The notes beneath the pieces were generated by a model. It did not search any database, was not told the DNA's origin, and saw nothing but the letters and a program-made list of their open reading frames with translations. DNA of 64,000 nt from Drosophila pseudoobscura. Taxonomy: Eukaryota; Arthropoda; Insecta; Diptera; Drosophilidae. Both the position numbers and the translations under genes were made by a program. Position 1 is the stretch's first letter. Each line of letters opens with the position of its first letter. The stretch covers positions 16,802,001 to 16,866,000 of the forward strand of contig NC_046679.1 of assembly GCF_009870125.1 (NCBI RefSeq). Direction: 5' to 3'. Shown here piece after piece: positions 12,316 to 25,325 of the stretch.

Positions 12316-15300
12316 AATGAAGAGTTGCGGTCGCAGCAGCAACTCACAACGTTCCCCCTCGTATTCCACATGGAGTGGAGGCATTAACTACGCACGGAAA
12401 TTGCTGGCAGATTAGAACCAAGCGGACGTTTTGTTGTTCTCCGACATGTGCAAATCGATGCGGGGGCAAAGCCAAAATACCATGCAAATGAACACCGAAC
12501 CTTGTTGGTGTTAACTTTGTCTTTAAGCCAAATGCTGAAATGAAATGCTGAAATGTATGTGGGAAAATTGGCATTCGCTGCGTTTTGACTGGTCTGGTCC
12601 GGTGGTGGTGCCTGGCGACGCACCATATAAGCCACCCTATGCCAAAGACAACTTTTACTTTCCATAGCATAAGATATTTTTCTTTTGGTACCCTTTGGTA
12701 GAGGGGTATTACGGATTTCCCCCTATTGCAATGGAATATTTGTCTTGGATGGATTACCTTATTGGTGATCTTTATAAATGTTCGTTCTCTAACATTTAAC
12801 TGGAAAATCATATAGTATCCAAGGGTATCTGAAGCTTCGCTCCTCAAAAAGGCAGCTTTTCTTTCTTGTTTTCAGTTGACTTTGGCTCCGGCTGTGGCTT
12901 CCGTGTGTTCAGCACCCGCATGCACTTAAATGAGACGTGAAAGTTAAGACGTGGACGTGGACATTGGAAAGCAGGCAGGCGCCCACCACCAGACCACACC
13001 ACACCACAACCACATCGGATCTCGCCTCGCCGGACAAGTCCGCCAAATTCGTGTGCACTTGCCTGGTGAGGGGGAGGGGGAAGGGGGAGGGGTATGTGTG
13101 TGGGCCGTCCCCACATTATACAGTTTTATTGCCATTGAAATATGTGTCAATGCTTTTCGATTTACATATGTACATCTCCGAAAAAGCCCTTTCCAATCCA
13201 AAAACTCTTACACCTACGAAAAACTTTTGGACATCACATCTGTTGTGGCATTGTGGGGATTGGTATGTGGGCGCCTAATCTCTCCTGGGCTTTGGCTTTT
13301 CATTATATGTGTATCTTTACTGTGGCACTTTCAGTTTTCCCCCAAAACCTAAATCCCAAATGCGTCCGAATGGCCGCAAAACAACAGATTTCTAGCAGCT
13401 GTAAAGTGCTTTTATTTGAGGACTGAATTTTTCACACAGCTTTGTCCAGAGCTATTATTATGCTTTGATCATTGGTCCGATCCGATCTCCCCTGCCCTGT
13501 GATCTCTGAAATTTATTTCAATTGTTTTGGGGGTCCAAACCCCCAAAGCGAGACGCAGTTCGTATAAGGAAGTGCGCCCCCCAAAAACGTAGCACTGTTC
13601 ACACTCTACTACTATTATCCTTGGGTGTCATGGGGGGCTTGCCTTTTCTGTGTGCCGCACGTTTTATGGCTACAAATGCAAATTTGGCTCTTTTGTGGGG
13701 CTGTTGTGTTGCCGCCAAATTATGCATTTCATTGGTTAATTTACAGCCGACACAGAAAACCGCCTTTGTGTGCGATTGTAATTAGCAGAATGTTGGCCAA
13801 AAGACAGGCAGTAGCCTGGTTGTTAACCGGTTTGTAGTTCCATTACATGGGGGAGGGGGCTTCCTCCAGCTCTTGCGGCTCTGACACCCACACACCCACA
13901 CACCCTCATGCATGCAGCAGCAGGAAACCATTTAAAAGACAACACCCTAAAATATCAAAAAAAGCTTTGGCGGGAGGTTGTAGATCATGTCTTAAAAATA
14001 TTGAACTTAGCCTAAAATAAATTATAAAAAAAACCTTTTAATTTTTTTTTATAATTTTTTGTGGGAGCCTGCCTCGATTTCTTTCTATCTCTCCCAGTGT
14101 GGCTTAGCTTTAAAGGTTTTTTAGGAAAGAAAAGAAACAAGTGCTCTCTCCCAGTAAGACGTACATTTTTCGATCTGACTTATTTTATAGAGACTTATTT
14201 CTGAAAAATTGAGATTAAGTATCCCCCAGTAAAATCCGAATGATCTGAAGAGGATTTTTAAGGAAAGTACTCTATCGTCTATCAAATTTACCACAAATTA
14301 AAGTGCTTCCAAGAGCCTTAAACCTCTCAAAAGTCTGGATCCCATTCCATTATTACCACCTTTGTCGCCTGAGCGCATGCAGTTCCTCTGTCACAGCCCA
14401 CAGGTGGAGCTTGCCTCTCCTCCCCTGCCCCCTGCCTCCTGCAATCTGCCGTATTCATTCATAAAGTAAATCCCCCCCCAAGACTGCATATTATGCAGTG
14501 AAGCCAGCTGATTGGTTTTAACAAGCACAAGAGCCACAAACTAAGCTAAACTTCGATCTGATCTGCTGTGTTGCATGAATGAATCGAACGCCACGACCAC
14601 GGGTTTTTCATTCACAGAAATCCATCGTTCGAGCTGGTGCGAAGGCGCTTCGCTTGAAGCTTGAGGTGGAACGAAACGCAGTGGGCGTATCGTATGGCGT
14701 TGTTGGTTTAGACATTCGTTGCGCCCACGCCCCACGCCCCATCCCCATGTCTATGACCGTCCGACTTCCAATTTGCTGATACATTTTGATGGGCTGTCCG
14801 TCCCACCGTCTCGCTGTCCCACGTTTTTGGTTTCATTAGGTTGCGCATTTAGTTTTTGTTTTTTTTTATATTTATTTCGTGGGTGACTCTTCGCTCCGGC
14901 GGCCGTGGTGGGGGGTTGGGGGGGGGGGGAGAAACGTGTTTTTATTGGAAAATTGATCACTGTTCGGATCGGGGCAGCGGATTCAATGCTGTTTCAATTG
15001 GCCAAGGCCTGTGCAGTGGGCGCCCATAAGTCACCGAGCATTATTTCAATTGATTAAACGTTAGATTATCGGACTATTTGGCCCACAGTTTTAGGAGCAT
15101 TGGCCGCAGCCAGCCCCCAGCAGCTCCGTTCAAGCGTGGGCCCACAAAAACTGGCACAGCACAATTTCACGAAATGAAACAACAAATTTTGTGCCAAATT
15201 TGGGAAACAGCCAGGCAGCCAGCCAGTCAGCCATCGCTTAAGCCAGCCATCGGTTGGGATCGATTCGACAATAAACATTTGAAACAAACAGAGCGAGCGC

Positions 15301-15513
15301 AGACAAATAAGGAGAAGCCACATCCGCATGTCGAGATGCGAGCTCCGAGTGGGATGCGGTGCCAAAATGGTTACGTGAACATCGGTACAATTGTACATAT
15401 ATGTACATATGCTCGTATATATTCACAGCATATACAATATACAAATAAAAGAAAGATTGTACAATATACAATGGTATCTTAACGGGTGTGTAAAAACTAT
15501 TTCGTACATTTCA
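12316..15513. other. Intergenic DNA between how and pit, no gene seen
   Basis: The stretch is AT-rich with scattered pyrimidine, CA and G runs (for example near 13070 and 14910-14930). The open frames are short and repeat-driven, and none matches a protein I recognise. Probable 3' UTR of pit occupies the right end, from about 15400. Confidence 0.6.
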
Positions 15514-18056
15514 CTAACGCATAAATTTCTTGGCCTGGTCGCGATTGACCTGCTTGAAGTGACGCTGCTTCGAGGCGGATGTGTCATTCATTTGTCTGTA
15601 GTAACCAAAACCGCCGCCACCCACACGCTTCTCGGGCCGCTGTCGCTTGGCGGCGCCCACCTTAAGGTCAACCACGGGCGGCACCAGGAATCCGAAGCTC
15701 TTGGATACCGCCTGCAGGTCGAGCGTATTCACATTGAATATCTGCTTCAGCTGATGCGAGTCATAGGCCCGCACATACGACTTAAAGGCCTCCTTGGCCG
15801 ATTGATTGAGGAAGTAGTTCTTGGCTATCAGTTTTTCCAGCTGCAAAACGAAGATTCAAACATACAATCAAAATCAAAAGCACTAAAACTGTCTCTCTCT
15901 TTGCACGCACCTGCAGCTGAATGTCGGCAATCTTTTGCCAGGAGAACTCAAACTCATTCAGTGGCACCTTGGCTGCCTTGAGGTAGCGCAAGAAACCCAG
16001 CTCCTCCGGCCGCATCAGTAGCAAAGCATGCCCCGAGGTGCCCGATCCTCGTGCCGTACGACCCACACGATGAATGTACTCCTTGGGATCATCTGGGGGA
16101 TCGTACTGGACAATCCAATCGACCTGTGGTATGTCCAATCCACGTGCCGCCACATCTGTGCACAGTAGGATACCAGTTTCTGCATTGCAGAACTGGAAGA
16201 AGGTCGTCGTGCGCTTCGTCTGCTTTTGCTTGCCGTGTATGGAGGTCACCGGCAGATCAATGTAGTTGAAGAGCTCGTGATGGTACTTTACAGACATGCA
16301 GGACGAGAAGAAGACCATCACCTTCTTCTTGCGATTCTTCTTGAGGAAGGTGAAGAGCACGAGCAGACGCTTCTCCGAGGGGCACACAATGTAGCCCTGC
16401 TCGAGACCATCAACCGTGGCCGTCACCTCGTCATCATGGACGCCCACATAGATGGGTTCCGACTTAAGGGCCAGCTTCGAGAGGGCCTCAATCCGAGCCG
16501 TTTGTGTGGCCGAGAAGAGCATTGTCTGACGTCGTTCTGGTTACCAAACAGAGTAGTTAGAAGAGTGCAATACCAACCAAAGGCTAAAGGGTTACTCACT
16601 TGGCAGCAGATTAATAATTTGCTTCAGCTCCTCCTCGAAACCAATCTCCAATATCCGATCCACTTCATCAATGATCAGACATTGAAGATTCTTGTACAGG
16701 AAATCTGGGGAATTCTGCAAGTGATCCAAGAGGCGTCCAGGAGTGGCCACAAGTATATTGATGCCCTTGCCCAGCTTCTCGCTCTCCACCTGACGATTGG
16801 AGCCGCCCATGACCAGGCCATAGGTGTGATGATGATGTGCCATTAGCTCCTTGAGCACACCGAATGTCTGCATCGACAGCTCACGGGTGGGGGAGATGAT
16901 AATGACGCCCGTGCCATTGCGGGGCATAAAGCGCAGCTTGTTGATCAGCTCCACGGCGGGTATTAAAAAGGCCAGTGTCTTGCCGGAGCCTGTTTGGGCC
17001 GCACCCACAAGATCGCGTCCCTTCAGCAGCGGTGTCAGCGATTTCGCCTGGATTTCGGTCATCTCAGAGAAACCCATCTCCTTGATGGCACGCAATGTGG
17101 CCTCAGAGACAGCGCCTTTAAGCGAACTGAACGACCGATCATCCGAATCACGTTGGTCTAACGACGCCAGCGAAGATTCGACGGTAAAAGGTTCGTCGTC
17201 GTTGCTGGACTTTCCATTTTGATCCTTTGTCTTGCTGGGCAGCAGCTTGACTTTCTTGGCAGGCACTGGTGCAGCAGCTATAGAGGATACTTATATTATT
17301 GATGGCTTCTAACAAGTGGAAGCACTTCAAAATTGCTTGGTTATCAGTTGAAATTAAATAGTTTTCATACCGGCAACTGGCAGCATTAACTCGCTGTTCC
17401 AGTGGCCTTTCAAATTCGCCTTTAAATCATCATTATGGGCTAGAATGTCGGTCTAAAATGTTGTCTATTTACTAACCTTCATTATCGGACTCTTCGTCGT
17501 CCTCTATGTCTTCATCTTCATCGCTATTTTTATTCAAATCATCTTTCTCATCAGAATCATCATCGGAATCTGAGTTTGCGACTTCGATTTGTTGTTTTTT
17601 TTGCTGTTTCTTTTTAGATGGCGGGGCGACCTCTTCCTCATCATCATCATCTTCTTCATCGCTTTCGCTCATCACAACATCCTCCTCATCCTCATCGTCT
17701 TCATCAGAATCCGAGTCAGAGTTGGCCACTTGTATTTGAGGCTTCTTTTTCTGTTGTTTCTTCTTGGGGAGAAGCGGTGCCCTCTGGAAATCCTCATCCA
17801 GATCATCATCTGCAAGAGAAAAATCAGAGTTATAATAGTTCTGCCATGTTTAATGTTCCCAAATAACACCTTCTTCTACCGCCGCAGGTCTTTTTACAGT
17901 CTTCTGTTGCTTTTTATTCACTTTTTTTCCGTTCTGTTGAGGCGGCTCTGACACTGCCACTGGCTGCTTGTTCTTGCCCTTTTTCTGGGAGAGCTCCTTC
18001 TTCATTTTCTCACGCTTCACTATCTTCTTCATCAGCAGTTTCTCCCTGATCGACAT
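15514..18056 (-). CDS. pit: Pitchoune, DEAD-box RNA helicase (DDX18/Has1)
   Basis: A nucleolar ATP-dependent RNA helicase of the Has1/DDX18 family, required for ribosome biogenesis and growth. Five coding exons on the minus strand: 18056-17870, 17809-17477, 17277-16600, 16536-15911 and 15840-15514, joining in phase to 716 residues (stop TAA at 15514-15516). The basic N-terminus ([11 protein letters not shown]) is followed by a long acidic Asp/Glu/Ser tract in exon 2. Helicase motifs follow in order: Q motif region, AQTGSGKT (Walker A), [14 protein letters not shown] (motif II, DEVD in place of DEAD), SATQT (motif III), and HRVGRTARG (motif VI). The C-terminus is basic, ending RDQAKKFMR. The protein is slightly longer than the fly protein I recall, mainly in the acidic tract. 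A repeat with core-promoter motifs lies just upstream. Confidence 0.95.
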
Positions 18057-18226
18057 GTTGCGGTTATTAAATTATCTATTAATATGTACTAAGATGTGCT
18101 TAAAACAAAATTTCGTGCAAAACAAGCGCGCACGTGTTGCCTAGCAGTGCTGGTTAATATGTAGAAAATTTGTAGATATCATGTAGTTCACATGTAAAGA
18201 AAATCATTTATTTATTGGGTTTTATG

Positions 18227-18296
18227 CAGTGTGACCGGAGACTTATGACCCTCAGAAATATACCAAAATATACAGTCTGATTTTCAAAATATACCG
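18227..18296 (-). promoter_or_regulatory. pit: pit core-promoter motifs (motif 1 and motif 6 types)
   Basis: On the minus strand GGTCACACTG lies at 18236-18227, and GGTATATTT-type words lie at about 18264-18256 and 18295-18287. These match Drosophila core-promoter motifs 1 (bound by M1BP) and 6, typical of TATA-less housekeeping promoters. They are about 170-240 bp upstream of the pit ATG. Confidence 0.6.
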
Positions 18297-18497
18297 TAAA
18301 TATACTGACGAATTCAAGTTCTATTATACATGTTCCTCGTTTTTGATATTCCGTCGAATATTTCTAGCTAGATAGAAACCTCAGCCCTGCCCACATAATT
18401 GTATTCGATCAATGAATCAATTCTCTACCTGACTGACTTATTTTAAATACTTGCTTTTATTTGATTTTGTATAAAAAAGGGTTTTAGCAAAAACGTT
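18249..18497 (+). repeat. Promoter-associated dispersed repeat, copy A
   Basis: About 250 bp, closely similar in the same orientation to 32875-33110, and similar in reverse to pieces of 20262-20690. Shared landmarks are CCCTCAGAAATATA at one end, AATATACTGACGAATTCAAG, GATATTCCGTCGAATATT, CTAGCTAGATAGAAA, CTCAGCCCTGCCCACATA, and a GTTTTAG end. The copy sits upstream of pit with its motif-bearing end toward the gene. Confidence 0.75.
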
Positions 18498-19361
18498 AAA
18501 AAAAAAACTGTCGCTGGTATTTGAAGACATGTTGCGTGTAAGCCGTAGTATAGGCTTTTGTATACCCTATAATAAATACCTGTTTTACTTAATAAAGGCA
18601 TTTTCTTAGAATGATATGCTATAGGCATATTCATGCATATGATAAGTATCTTGTATATATGTACATATATCTCGATCCCGAGTCCTATTCTTGGACTCTA
18701 GAAAGACAATAATTTTGTGGAAAGTTGCTAATTTTTCGTTGCATTTTAAGGTCCAATTTTTGCCGAACAACATTCTGAATCTGCTCCAGGTCCCTGAATA
18801 GGAATTTCGAGCACATTTCCGGTGGGTTTACCTTTTCAATTGTTGGGAATTGAAGTTCCAATCATCACCATATCCGATCCAAGTACATTAATTAAAGTAC
18901 ATAATTTAAAGGTATGAATGTATGTTGCAGGGAAATTGATCTGATGAAAAATCCCTCGATTGGAGACGATATCCCACCACGGAAAAGTGAATGAGTGACA
19001 AGTGACAATGCCAATTTAATAAATATTTGATCGTCTTTTTTAAACTACATTCAAAAGTCGACCACCAAATCGACTAAAATTCGGAAGTATCCTCTCATAC
19101 TGCATGCTCTTCCCGTTTACTGAAACTCACTTGAAGCGTAGTGCAGCACGATCACTAAACTTATAAAGTAACTACTCTTAGATTACTTTGGTTTTCTGCC
19201 ACGCAGCTATGTATGTACATATATGTAGGTATACAACGTCTATCTAAGGGGAAAACCCCATTTAATCTGTAGATCGGAATCGGTTGTTTTATCTTCTATA
19301 TTATATTACCTTCGCTTTGCATTAATTACTTACAGTTAGTTCACCATGCAATCTATCGCTA
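18498..19361. other. Intergenic DNA between pit and Fadd, no gene seen
   Basis: AT-rich sequence with no credible coding exon. The right end should hold the Fadd 3' UTR. The phrase GTATACCCTATAATAAATA near 18560 looks like debris of a dispersed repeat. Confidence 0.55.
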
Positions 19362-20087
19362 TTAGTGGGACATTATTTGCTCCACCTTCCTTTTTATGTC
19401 GTTCCGACCACATTCCGTCAGGGCTCGGCAGAGACGCATCAGGAGTTGTCTTGGGTCATGGCAGTCGTCCTCTTCAATCAACTTCAGCAGATGTAAAATT
19501 CTAGATTTGAGATCACGGGGATATCGTTCTTCGATGTCGTCCATGGTGCCCTCACCAATGCCCGCCTTCCGTCCAAATATTCGCCAGAATCGTCCCAGTT
19601 CCTCAGATATCTTATTAAAAACAGCCGTGCGTTTGCGATCAGTAAATGCAGCTGGCGTGATGTAGTTCTGCTGTGGCGGTGGCGGCGTAGGGGCAGCAGC
19701 AGGGATGAATGCTGGAGGTGCTACCCCTGGAGCCGACAGTATTTGGAAAGCCTGGCTAATGCGTAGGTGTTGCCGCAGCTCCTCAGCCAGTCGTTCTTCT
19801 TGATAGATATTGACGGGTTCCCGAGGAGCCGACACGGGGGTCCCGTACCTGTCCAGGGCTTCAATCAGTTTCGGTTTATGGGAGGACATCTTGCGGAGGG
19901 GCTCGACATTATGCAGGCTCAACATATCCGCACGTTCGAGCACATCAATTAGATCTTCAATATTCCGAATAGAGTCGAATTTTCTCTTTGAAAGTTCCTT
20001 TTCAAAGATCCCCTTCAGCTCGTCAATATCCGAAGAGCCTTCACAGGCTATTTTCTTTAGTATATCGTACCAATGATTTCCAGGCAT
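19362..20087 (-). CDS. Fadd: FADD adaptor (BG4), DED-like plus death domain
   Basis: Drosophila FADD links the IMD protein to the caspase Dredd in the antibacterial IMD/Relish pathway and can act in cell death. A single exon of 241 residues begins [17 protein letters not shown] and ends VEQIMSH. An N-terminal death-effector-like helical region (about 1-95, with [19 protein letters not shown]) is followed by a Pro/Ala-rich linker (about 115-150). A C-terminal death domain (about 155-235) contains [18 protein letters not shown] and [20 protein letters not shown]. The frame is open upstream of this ATG for 58 more codons, but the family start is MPGNHW, so I used 20087. The gene is divergent from Prp17. 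Confidence 0.93.
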   Translation of the reverse strand: MPGNHWYDILKKIACEGSSDIDELKGIFEKELSKRKFDSIRNIEDLIDVLERADMLSLHNVEPLRKMSSHKPKLIEALDRYGTPVSAPREPVNIYQEERLAEELRQHLRISQAFQILSAPGVAPPAFIPAAAPTPPPPQQNYITPAAFTDRKRTAVFNKISEELGRFWRIFGRKAGIGEGTMDDIEERYPRDLKSRILHLLKLIEEDDCHDPRQLLMRLCRALTECGRNDIKRKVEQIMSH

Positions 20088-20261
20088 TATGACTAATACT
20101 GTCGGGCCGAGTAGACGGTAACGAAAAGAAAACGAACAAGCACAAAATGTTTTCTCTGTGGTAAATATTTTGCAGCCAACAGCTGTTTTGCCTATCAAGT
20201 TGCTGACTAGGGATGAATACCACTTACGCGTACATTTTTCACCTTTTTTTAAAGAAGCCAA

Positions 20262-20690
20262 TCTTGTAGAAAAGTGATCTATAATTTGGATACAAATATG
20301 TCTTCAGGGCTGAGGGTCCTAGCTAGTTAGCAATATTCAATCAAATATCAAATTCAAGGAATATAAATATTCGATCATGGGCAGAGAACTATTAGCCCAT
20401 TGTCGACCAGCGGGTATTAAAATACTCTTCTCAAAAACGATTAATCTTGAAGGATTTTGCTGCACTTTAGCTGAAGATATCGGTGTCTTTTCTTCAAGTA
20501 AAGATAATGTATAGGATGGACCTATAAAAGTAATCACTAGTAGTATTATTGCCGGTGTTTGTTATCCTGTTTAAATAAAGGGGGCTTAGGTGGGCTCAGT
20601 TTTAGTTTTTTCACCAGTACATTTAGGGTCTATTTTGAAAATTTGACGGTATATTTCGGTATATTTCTGAGGGTCGTAAGTCCCCGGTCA
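20262..20690 (-). repeat. Promoter-associated dispersed repeat, copy C (inverted, interrupted)
   Basis: In reverse orientation this matches copy A in two pieces. About 20262-20380 carries CAGGGCTGAGG, CTAGCTAG and AATATTC landmarks, and about 20622-20690 carries ATTTTGAAAAT, GGTATATTT and TTTCTGAGGGTCGTAAGT. The roughly 240 bp in between does not match, so it is an insertion or a diverged core. Its motif-bearing end faces Prp17. Confidence 0.6.
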
Positions 20691-20695
20691 CACTG
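20648..20695 (+). promoter_or_regulatory. Prp17: Prp17 core-promoter motifs (two motif 6, one motif 1)
   Basis: GGTATATTT lies at 20648-20656 and again at 20658-20666, followed by GGTCACACTG at 20686-20695, about 120 bp before the ATG. This is the classic motif 6 / motif 1 pair of fly housekeeping promoters. Confidence 0.65.
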
Positions 20696-20817
20696 CATGA
20701 AATACAATTTTGATGGAAATTTCTATAAACGTCTTTGTTTTTTTGCTGTACACTCTAATCGTGATTTATCTGCAGCACTTTGTTAACAAGTACACCGAGT
20801 TTGTGCGCAGCCTCTAA

Positions 20818-22684
20818 ATGTTGGGCCTGCAATCCTACGCCAGCTCCTCCGAAGGGGACTCCGACCATGAGGACGCTACCGCCACCGCTGCCGATGGGGC
20901 AGCAGCATCAGTTCCTGCTCATTTGATGCCCATAGACAAGACACATTCGGTGTCCTCTGCCATAGCGATATGTGCAGCACCCGTTGTCGTGCCCATTGGA
21001 GCGTCTGCAGTTCCGCGCACCTTGGATCCAACACTCAAGGAGGTAACATACAATCCCCGCTACGACGAAATGTACGCGCCTGTAAAGGGTCCCGACCATC
21101 CGGACCTGACCATGCAACAGCGAGCGCCAAGAAACACTCTGGCTGGATACGTGGAAAAGGCGCACATCAATGCTTTTGAGTTTGAGAACCAGCGACGCAC
21201 CTTTCACACGTACGGCTATGCCCTGGATCCGAGCGTGGACGAGACGGCCGATGGGCAGACGTTTGTGGGCGACCTGCAGTCGGCATATGATGACAATGGC
21301 AAGACGGTTTTCGAGGCGCCCAAGGCAAAGAAAATGCGCAAACAGGAGAAGAACGACAAGCCCGATGATATCGAGGGTTTTCTGGGACCCTGGGGCAAGT
21401 ACGAGAACGAGGTAAGTGTGGCCAAACCGAATGAACAGGAACGGGCTGAGCTGGACGAGCTGCTGTCCAAGCGGCACAAACGCGGCCGCATTCCCGAAGA
21501 CAAGCCGCTCGAGGAGAAGGCGACACTGCACAGTGAGTATGACACAGGACTTCAAAAAGACAAACGTCTGCTAATACTTGGTTCTGTTATGTTTTATGTA
21601 CAGTCAAGGATGCCTACGACTACCAGGGACGCTCGTATCTGCATGCACCCCACGATCTGGGTGTGAATCTGCGTTCCAATGCCCCGCCACCCAAGTGTTT
21701 CCTACCCAAGGCACACATACACACCTGGACGGGGCACAACAAGGGCATCTCCTCGATACGCTGGTTCCCCAAGACGGCCCATCTCCTGCTGTCCGGCTCT
21801 ATGGACTGTCGCGTCAAGTTGTGGGAGGTATATGGCGAGCGACGCTGCATACGCACCTTCTCTGGTCATCGGCAGGCTATCAAGGACATTGCGTGGAACA
21901 ACAAGGGCTCACACTTTCTGTCCGCCTCATACGATCGCTACATAAAGTTGTGGGATGCGGAAACTGGCGATGTTGTTTCCCGCTTCACCACCCGCAAGAT
22001 GCCATTCTGTGTCAAGTTCCATCCGGATAACAGCAAGCAGCATCTGTTTGTGGCCGGCACCTCCGACAAGAAGATCATTTGCGTAAGTTCATCTCAACAG
22101 ATTAACCTTCAGATTAGCCCTTAATGATTCCCTCCTTTCCTTATCCACAGTGGGACACACGCAGCGGGGATATTGTCCAAGAATATGACCGGCATTTGGG
22201 CTCTGTCAGCACCATTACCTTTGTGGATGACAATCGTCGATTTGTGACCACCTCGGACGACAAATCGATGCGCATTTGGGAGTGGGATATACCCGTGGAC
22301 ATGAAGTACATTGCAGACCCAACTATGCATTCCATGCCGGCGGTTACCTTGGCACCAAACGGCAAATGGATGGCCTGCCAATCGCTGGACAACAAAATCG
22401 TCATCTTTTCCGCTCTGAATCGCTTTAAAATGAACCGCAAGAAGACCTTCACCGGGCACATGGTGTCGGGCTATGCCTGCCAACTGGACTTTTCGCCGGA
22501 CATGAGTTACCTGGTGTCGGGCGATGGCGATGGCAAGTGCTACATCTGGGACTGGAAGACAACGAAAATGTACAAGAAATGGCAGGCGCACGATGGCGTC
22601 TGCATCAGTGCTTTGTGGCATCCGCACGAGGCCAGCAAAGTGGCGACTGCCGGCTGGGATGGACAGATCAAATATTGGGACTAA
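20818..22684 (+). CDS. Prp17: Pre-mRNA splicing factor Prp17 (CDC40), WD40 protein
   Basis: A second-step spliceosomal factor (CG6015 in D. melanogaster, from memory). Three exons, 20818-21532, 21604-22082 and 22151-22684, join to 575 residues. The N-terminal third is low-complexity, then contains [20 protein letters not shown] and [13 protein letters not shown], typical of CDC40. Seven WD repeats begin at about residue 265 ([19 protein letters not shown]). WD-type endings visible include [34 protein letters not shown] and the terminal IKYWD. The exon 1 donor GTGAGT follows TLHS-type phase 1 and joins to [10 protein letters not shown]. The gene is head-to-head with Fadd across 730 bp. A 215-residue antisense frame over exon 1 is a shadow. 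Confidence 0.95.
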
Positions 22685-23300
22685 GGTTCGAACCAACAAA
22701 ATAATTTGTAACTAGACATAAGAACTGATGTATAAATTGATTGATTATATTGCGCACCACCTCTTTAAAGAAACGTAGGACTCGAAAAGGACTCGTGTAT
22801 GATTAGAAATACGACTCGATAATGAGTCGAAACTGATCAGAAAAGCCGGCTAAGAGATGCGGCTAGGTACTATTTGTTCCCGACAAAAGTATCATTTATG
22901 ATCAGAAAATTATCATAAATATTTTAAACAGATTGAGATCGGAATTTTGAAGCGGTATCTTGCAGCTTTTGAACACAAATTCGATAGAGCCCAAAACCAG
23001 TTTTAACCTCCACTCTTGAAAAATGTTGTACCAAAGAAATGTATGGGTGTTAAGATGTTTTCGGTTCTTCCTTATAGTTCCTCATTTATATGGATTGTAT
23101 AAGGAACTGATATTCCTATATATAGGCTTGAGCGTCCCTTAGAAAACTTTGATATATCTTGGTTTAAATTTCGGAAATTCGTAATATTTATTTACTTTTA
23201 TAACTTTAGAGAATATTTTGTACAATTATTTAGCACTTCGACCCTCCCTCCGCTCTACCAATGGAATATTTGGATTGGAACAATCTATCGCTACCGCCTA
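22685..23300. other. Convergent 3' region between Prp17 and the TMEM181-like gene
   Basis: AT-rich sequence holding both 3' UTRs. I see no open frame of interest and no recognised element. Confidence 0.6.
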
Positions 23301-25325
23301 TCAATCGCTGTCGTACTCGTTTTTACCACCCCCTCCACCCACCGAGGTGAGCGGGCGTCGTGACTCCTCATCGGAGCCATAGACCACATCCTCGTCGGAG
23401 TCATCGATCATGGAAATGGCGGGATTGTCCTTGGTGACGGCCAGCTCGGCCTGGGAGAAGCGTCCATCGGGGGAATACACATACGCCATAGTGTACAGAT
23501 AGAAGTTAAGGAGGCCGTAGAAGCACATGAACTGGGCGGAGCTGCGGTAGGTGGTGTTCAGTGAGGCCACAAAGTTGTCCTCCAGTATCCCAAAACCGAA
23601 ACGGCTGGTGGTCACCGTGATGGAAATGGCCAGCACGAAGAGCATCAGCAGCGTCAGGAACTTGAGGCGCATGTCTGTCAAATGGAACCGATTATAACGA
23701 TTGATCATTGGCTGCTTCTCGACGGGGATCTCTCACCAAAGTAGGGCATGGAGCGCAGCTCGGTGTAGGCACGGAGTAGCAGCAGGACCAAGTACAGCAC
23801 ATACATGCAGCAGGCAATGTAGAAGAACAGCTTGAAGCCCTGCAGAGGACATGCGCCATAAGAAAGAGAGAAAGACTGATCCTGCAGAAAGCAGCAGGAT
23901 CACTACTCACATTGTAGTTCCTGGTGTCCACGAAGTGACTGTAGGTGGGGTCCCTCAGCTCGTTGCATTTCTCCCAGGTGGCCAGCACAATGGCGCACAG
24001 CCAAATGGGCAGCACGACAATCACCTTAACCAAATAGAAACGCACAAAGCTGCGCTCGTTCTGGCGCAGGCCATGGTAGATGCACAGCCAGAACATGAGC
24101 AGGGCACACAGGAAAGTGGCCTGTAGAATGGCATCCAGCATTCCAGGCAGCCAAGAGTTCATTAGAAAGATCAGCGGAAAGAAGGGATCTGCAAAAGGAG
24201 TGAGAGTCTTACACTCTGAAAAATTAAGAATTCAACGTCTGTGTCTCACTATCGTAGAGAAGGAGCAGGGGCAGTAGAACCGATAGCCACCGCTGCTCTA
24301 TGGACCAATCGTAGACGGGATATTTGCGCAGGGTGTGGGCATACCAGCACTGAAAAGGGATCAAGGGATTAGTACAGGTCTCTGGCCTCCATCTCTACCT
24401 ATCCACCAAGCACTTACTATAACAATGAAGGTAAACAACAGAAAGATGCACCTAAACCAGATCTCAATCTGTGTAAACTCAGGGCTGTACGTCTTGAACT
24501 AATGAGAAATTAAAGATAAATGTAGAAAATGTAGCTTCAGAGGATCGAGACTTACATAGAAGGTAATGCTGCGGATGTTGTACTTTTGATGAAAGGACTC
24601 TAGGCCAAAGAACCGCACCGTGATGATGTAGTGGGCATAATCGAGGAAGCCCAAGTGCATCACCGTGAACTCCTCGCAATCGTTACGCGCACAGACCAAA
24701 TGCCGCGTCCGATTGTGGGCCATTCCAGAACCCAGAACACTGAGCGGCTTGTGCTGTTCATTGATGCCATCGATGGATACGCTCACCTGGAAACTCTTGT
24801 CATAGCGTTCATCTAAGAAGATAGATATGCAATCAAAACCACTATGGTATTAGGGGCCTACCTAGGAGACCTACCATCGTTGTTGTCCGTCACCAGTTTG
24901 GCTATCAGCCACAGCTGCTGTGAGTACGTGGTGGTCAGCGGGGACTTCATGGCAAAGGGCCCTGTGGCCAGAACCGTGGGACTGTGAGCCAGCGTTGTGT
25001 TGGCCAGCACTTGTTGGGCCGTCAGTGTCGAAGTGCTGGTGATGGGCGGCCCTGTGAGGCCAATAATGATGCCCAGTCCGAAGCAGGTGAAGAAGCCCAG
25101 AAATACCATGACGAACTCCCGCTTGTGCATCGAGTAGAGACGCATATGCACGGATCGCTCGCAACGGTCGTGATGGTAGGCGGGCGAGATGTACTTGCTA
25201 AAGTCGCTGAACAGATCGCTGAACTGCGACAGAGAGGACTTGAGGCGCAGCAGGAGGCCTCCGGACGGCAGCTGGTAGGCATAGCCCAGACCAGAGGCAT
25301 CTCCGTCCGAGTGTGGCTTGGCCAT
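23301..25325 (-). CDS. TMEM181-family multi-pass membrane protein
   Basis: This matches the metazoan TMEM181 family (GOLD-type luminal domain plus seven-helix membrane domain). Seven exons on the minus strand: 25325-24875, 24812-24556, 24498-24418, 24349-24250, 24188-23911, 23839-23737 and 23674-23301, in phase, 547 residues. Family phrases are LYSMHKREFVMVFLGFFTCF (first membrane helix), GPFAMKSPLTTTYSQQLWLI, NSWLPGMLDAILQATFLCAL, WLCIYHGLRQ, FVASLNTTYRSSAQFMCFYG and the acidic tail DDSDEDVVYGSDEE. The human protein has been implicated as a host factor for a bacterial genotoxin; no function is established for the fly gene to my knowledge. The start was chosen at MAKPHSDGDA, giving a cytosolic N-terminus of about 70 residues. 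Confidence 0.88.

Noticed and set aside
15391-15981. 196-residue plus-strand frame
   Set aside because: Antisense shadow of the last pit exons and 3' UTR.
20908-21555. 215-residue minus-strand frame
   Set aside because: Antisense shadow of Prp17 exon 1; the plus strand has the family match and codon bias.
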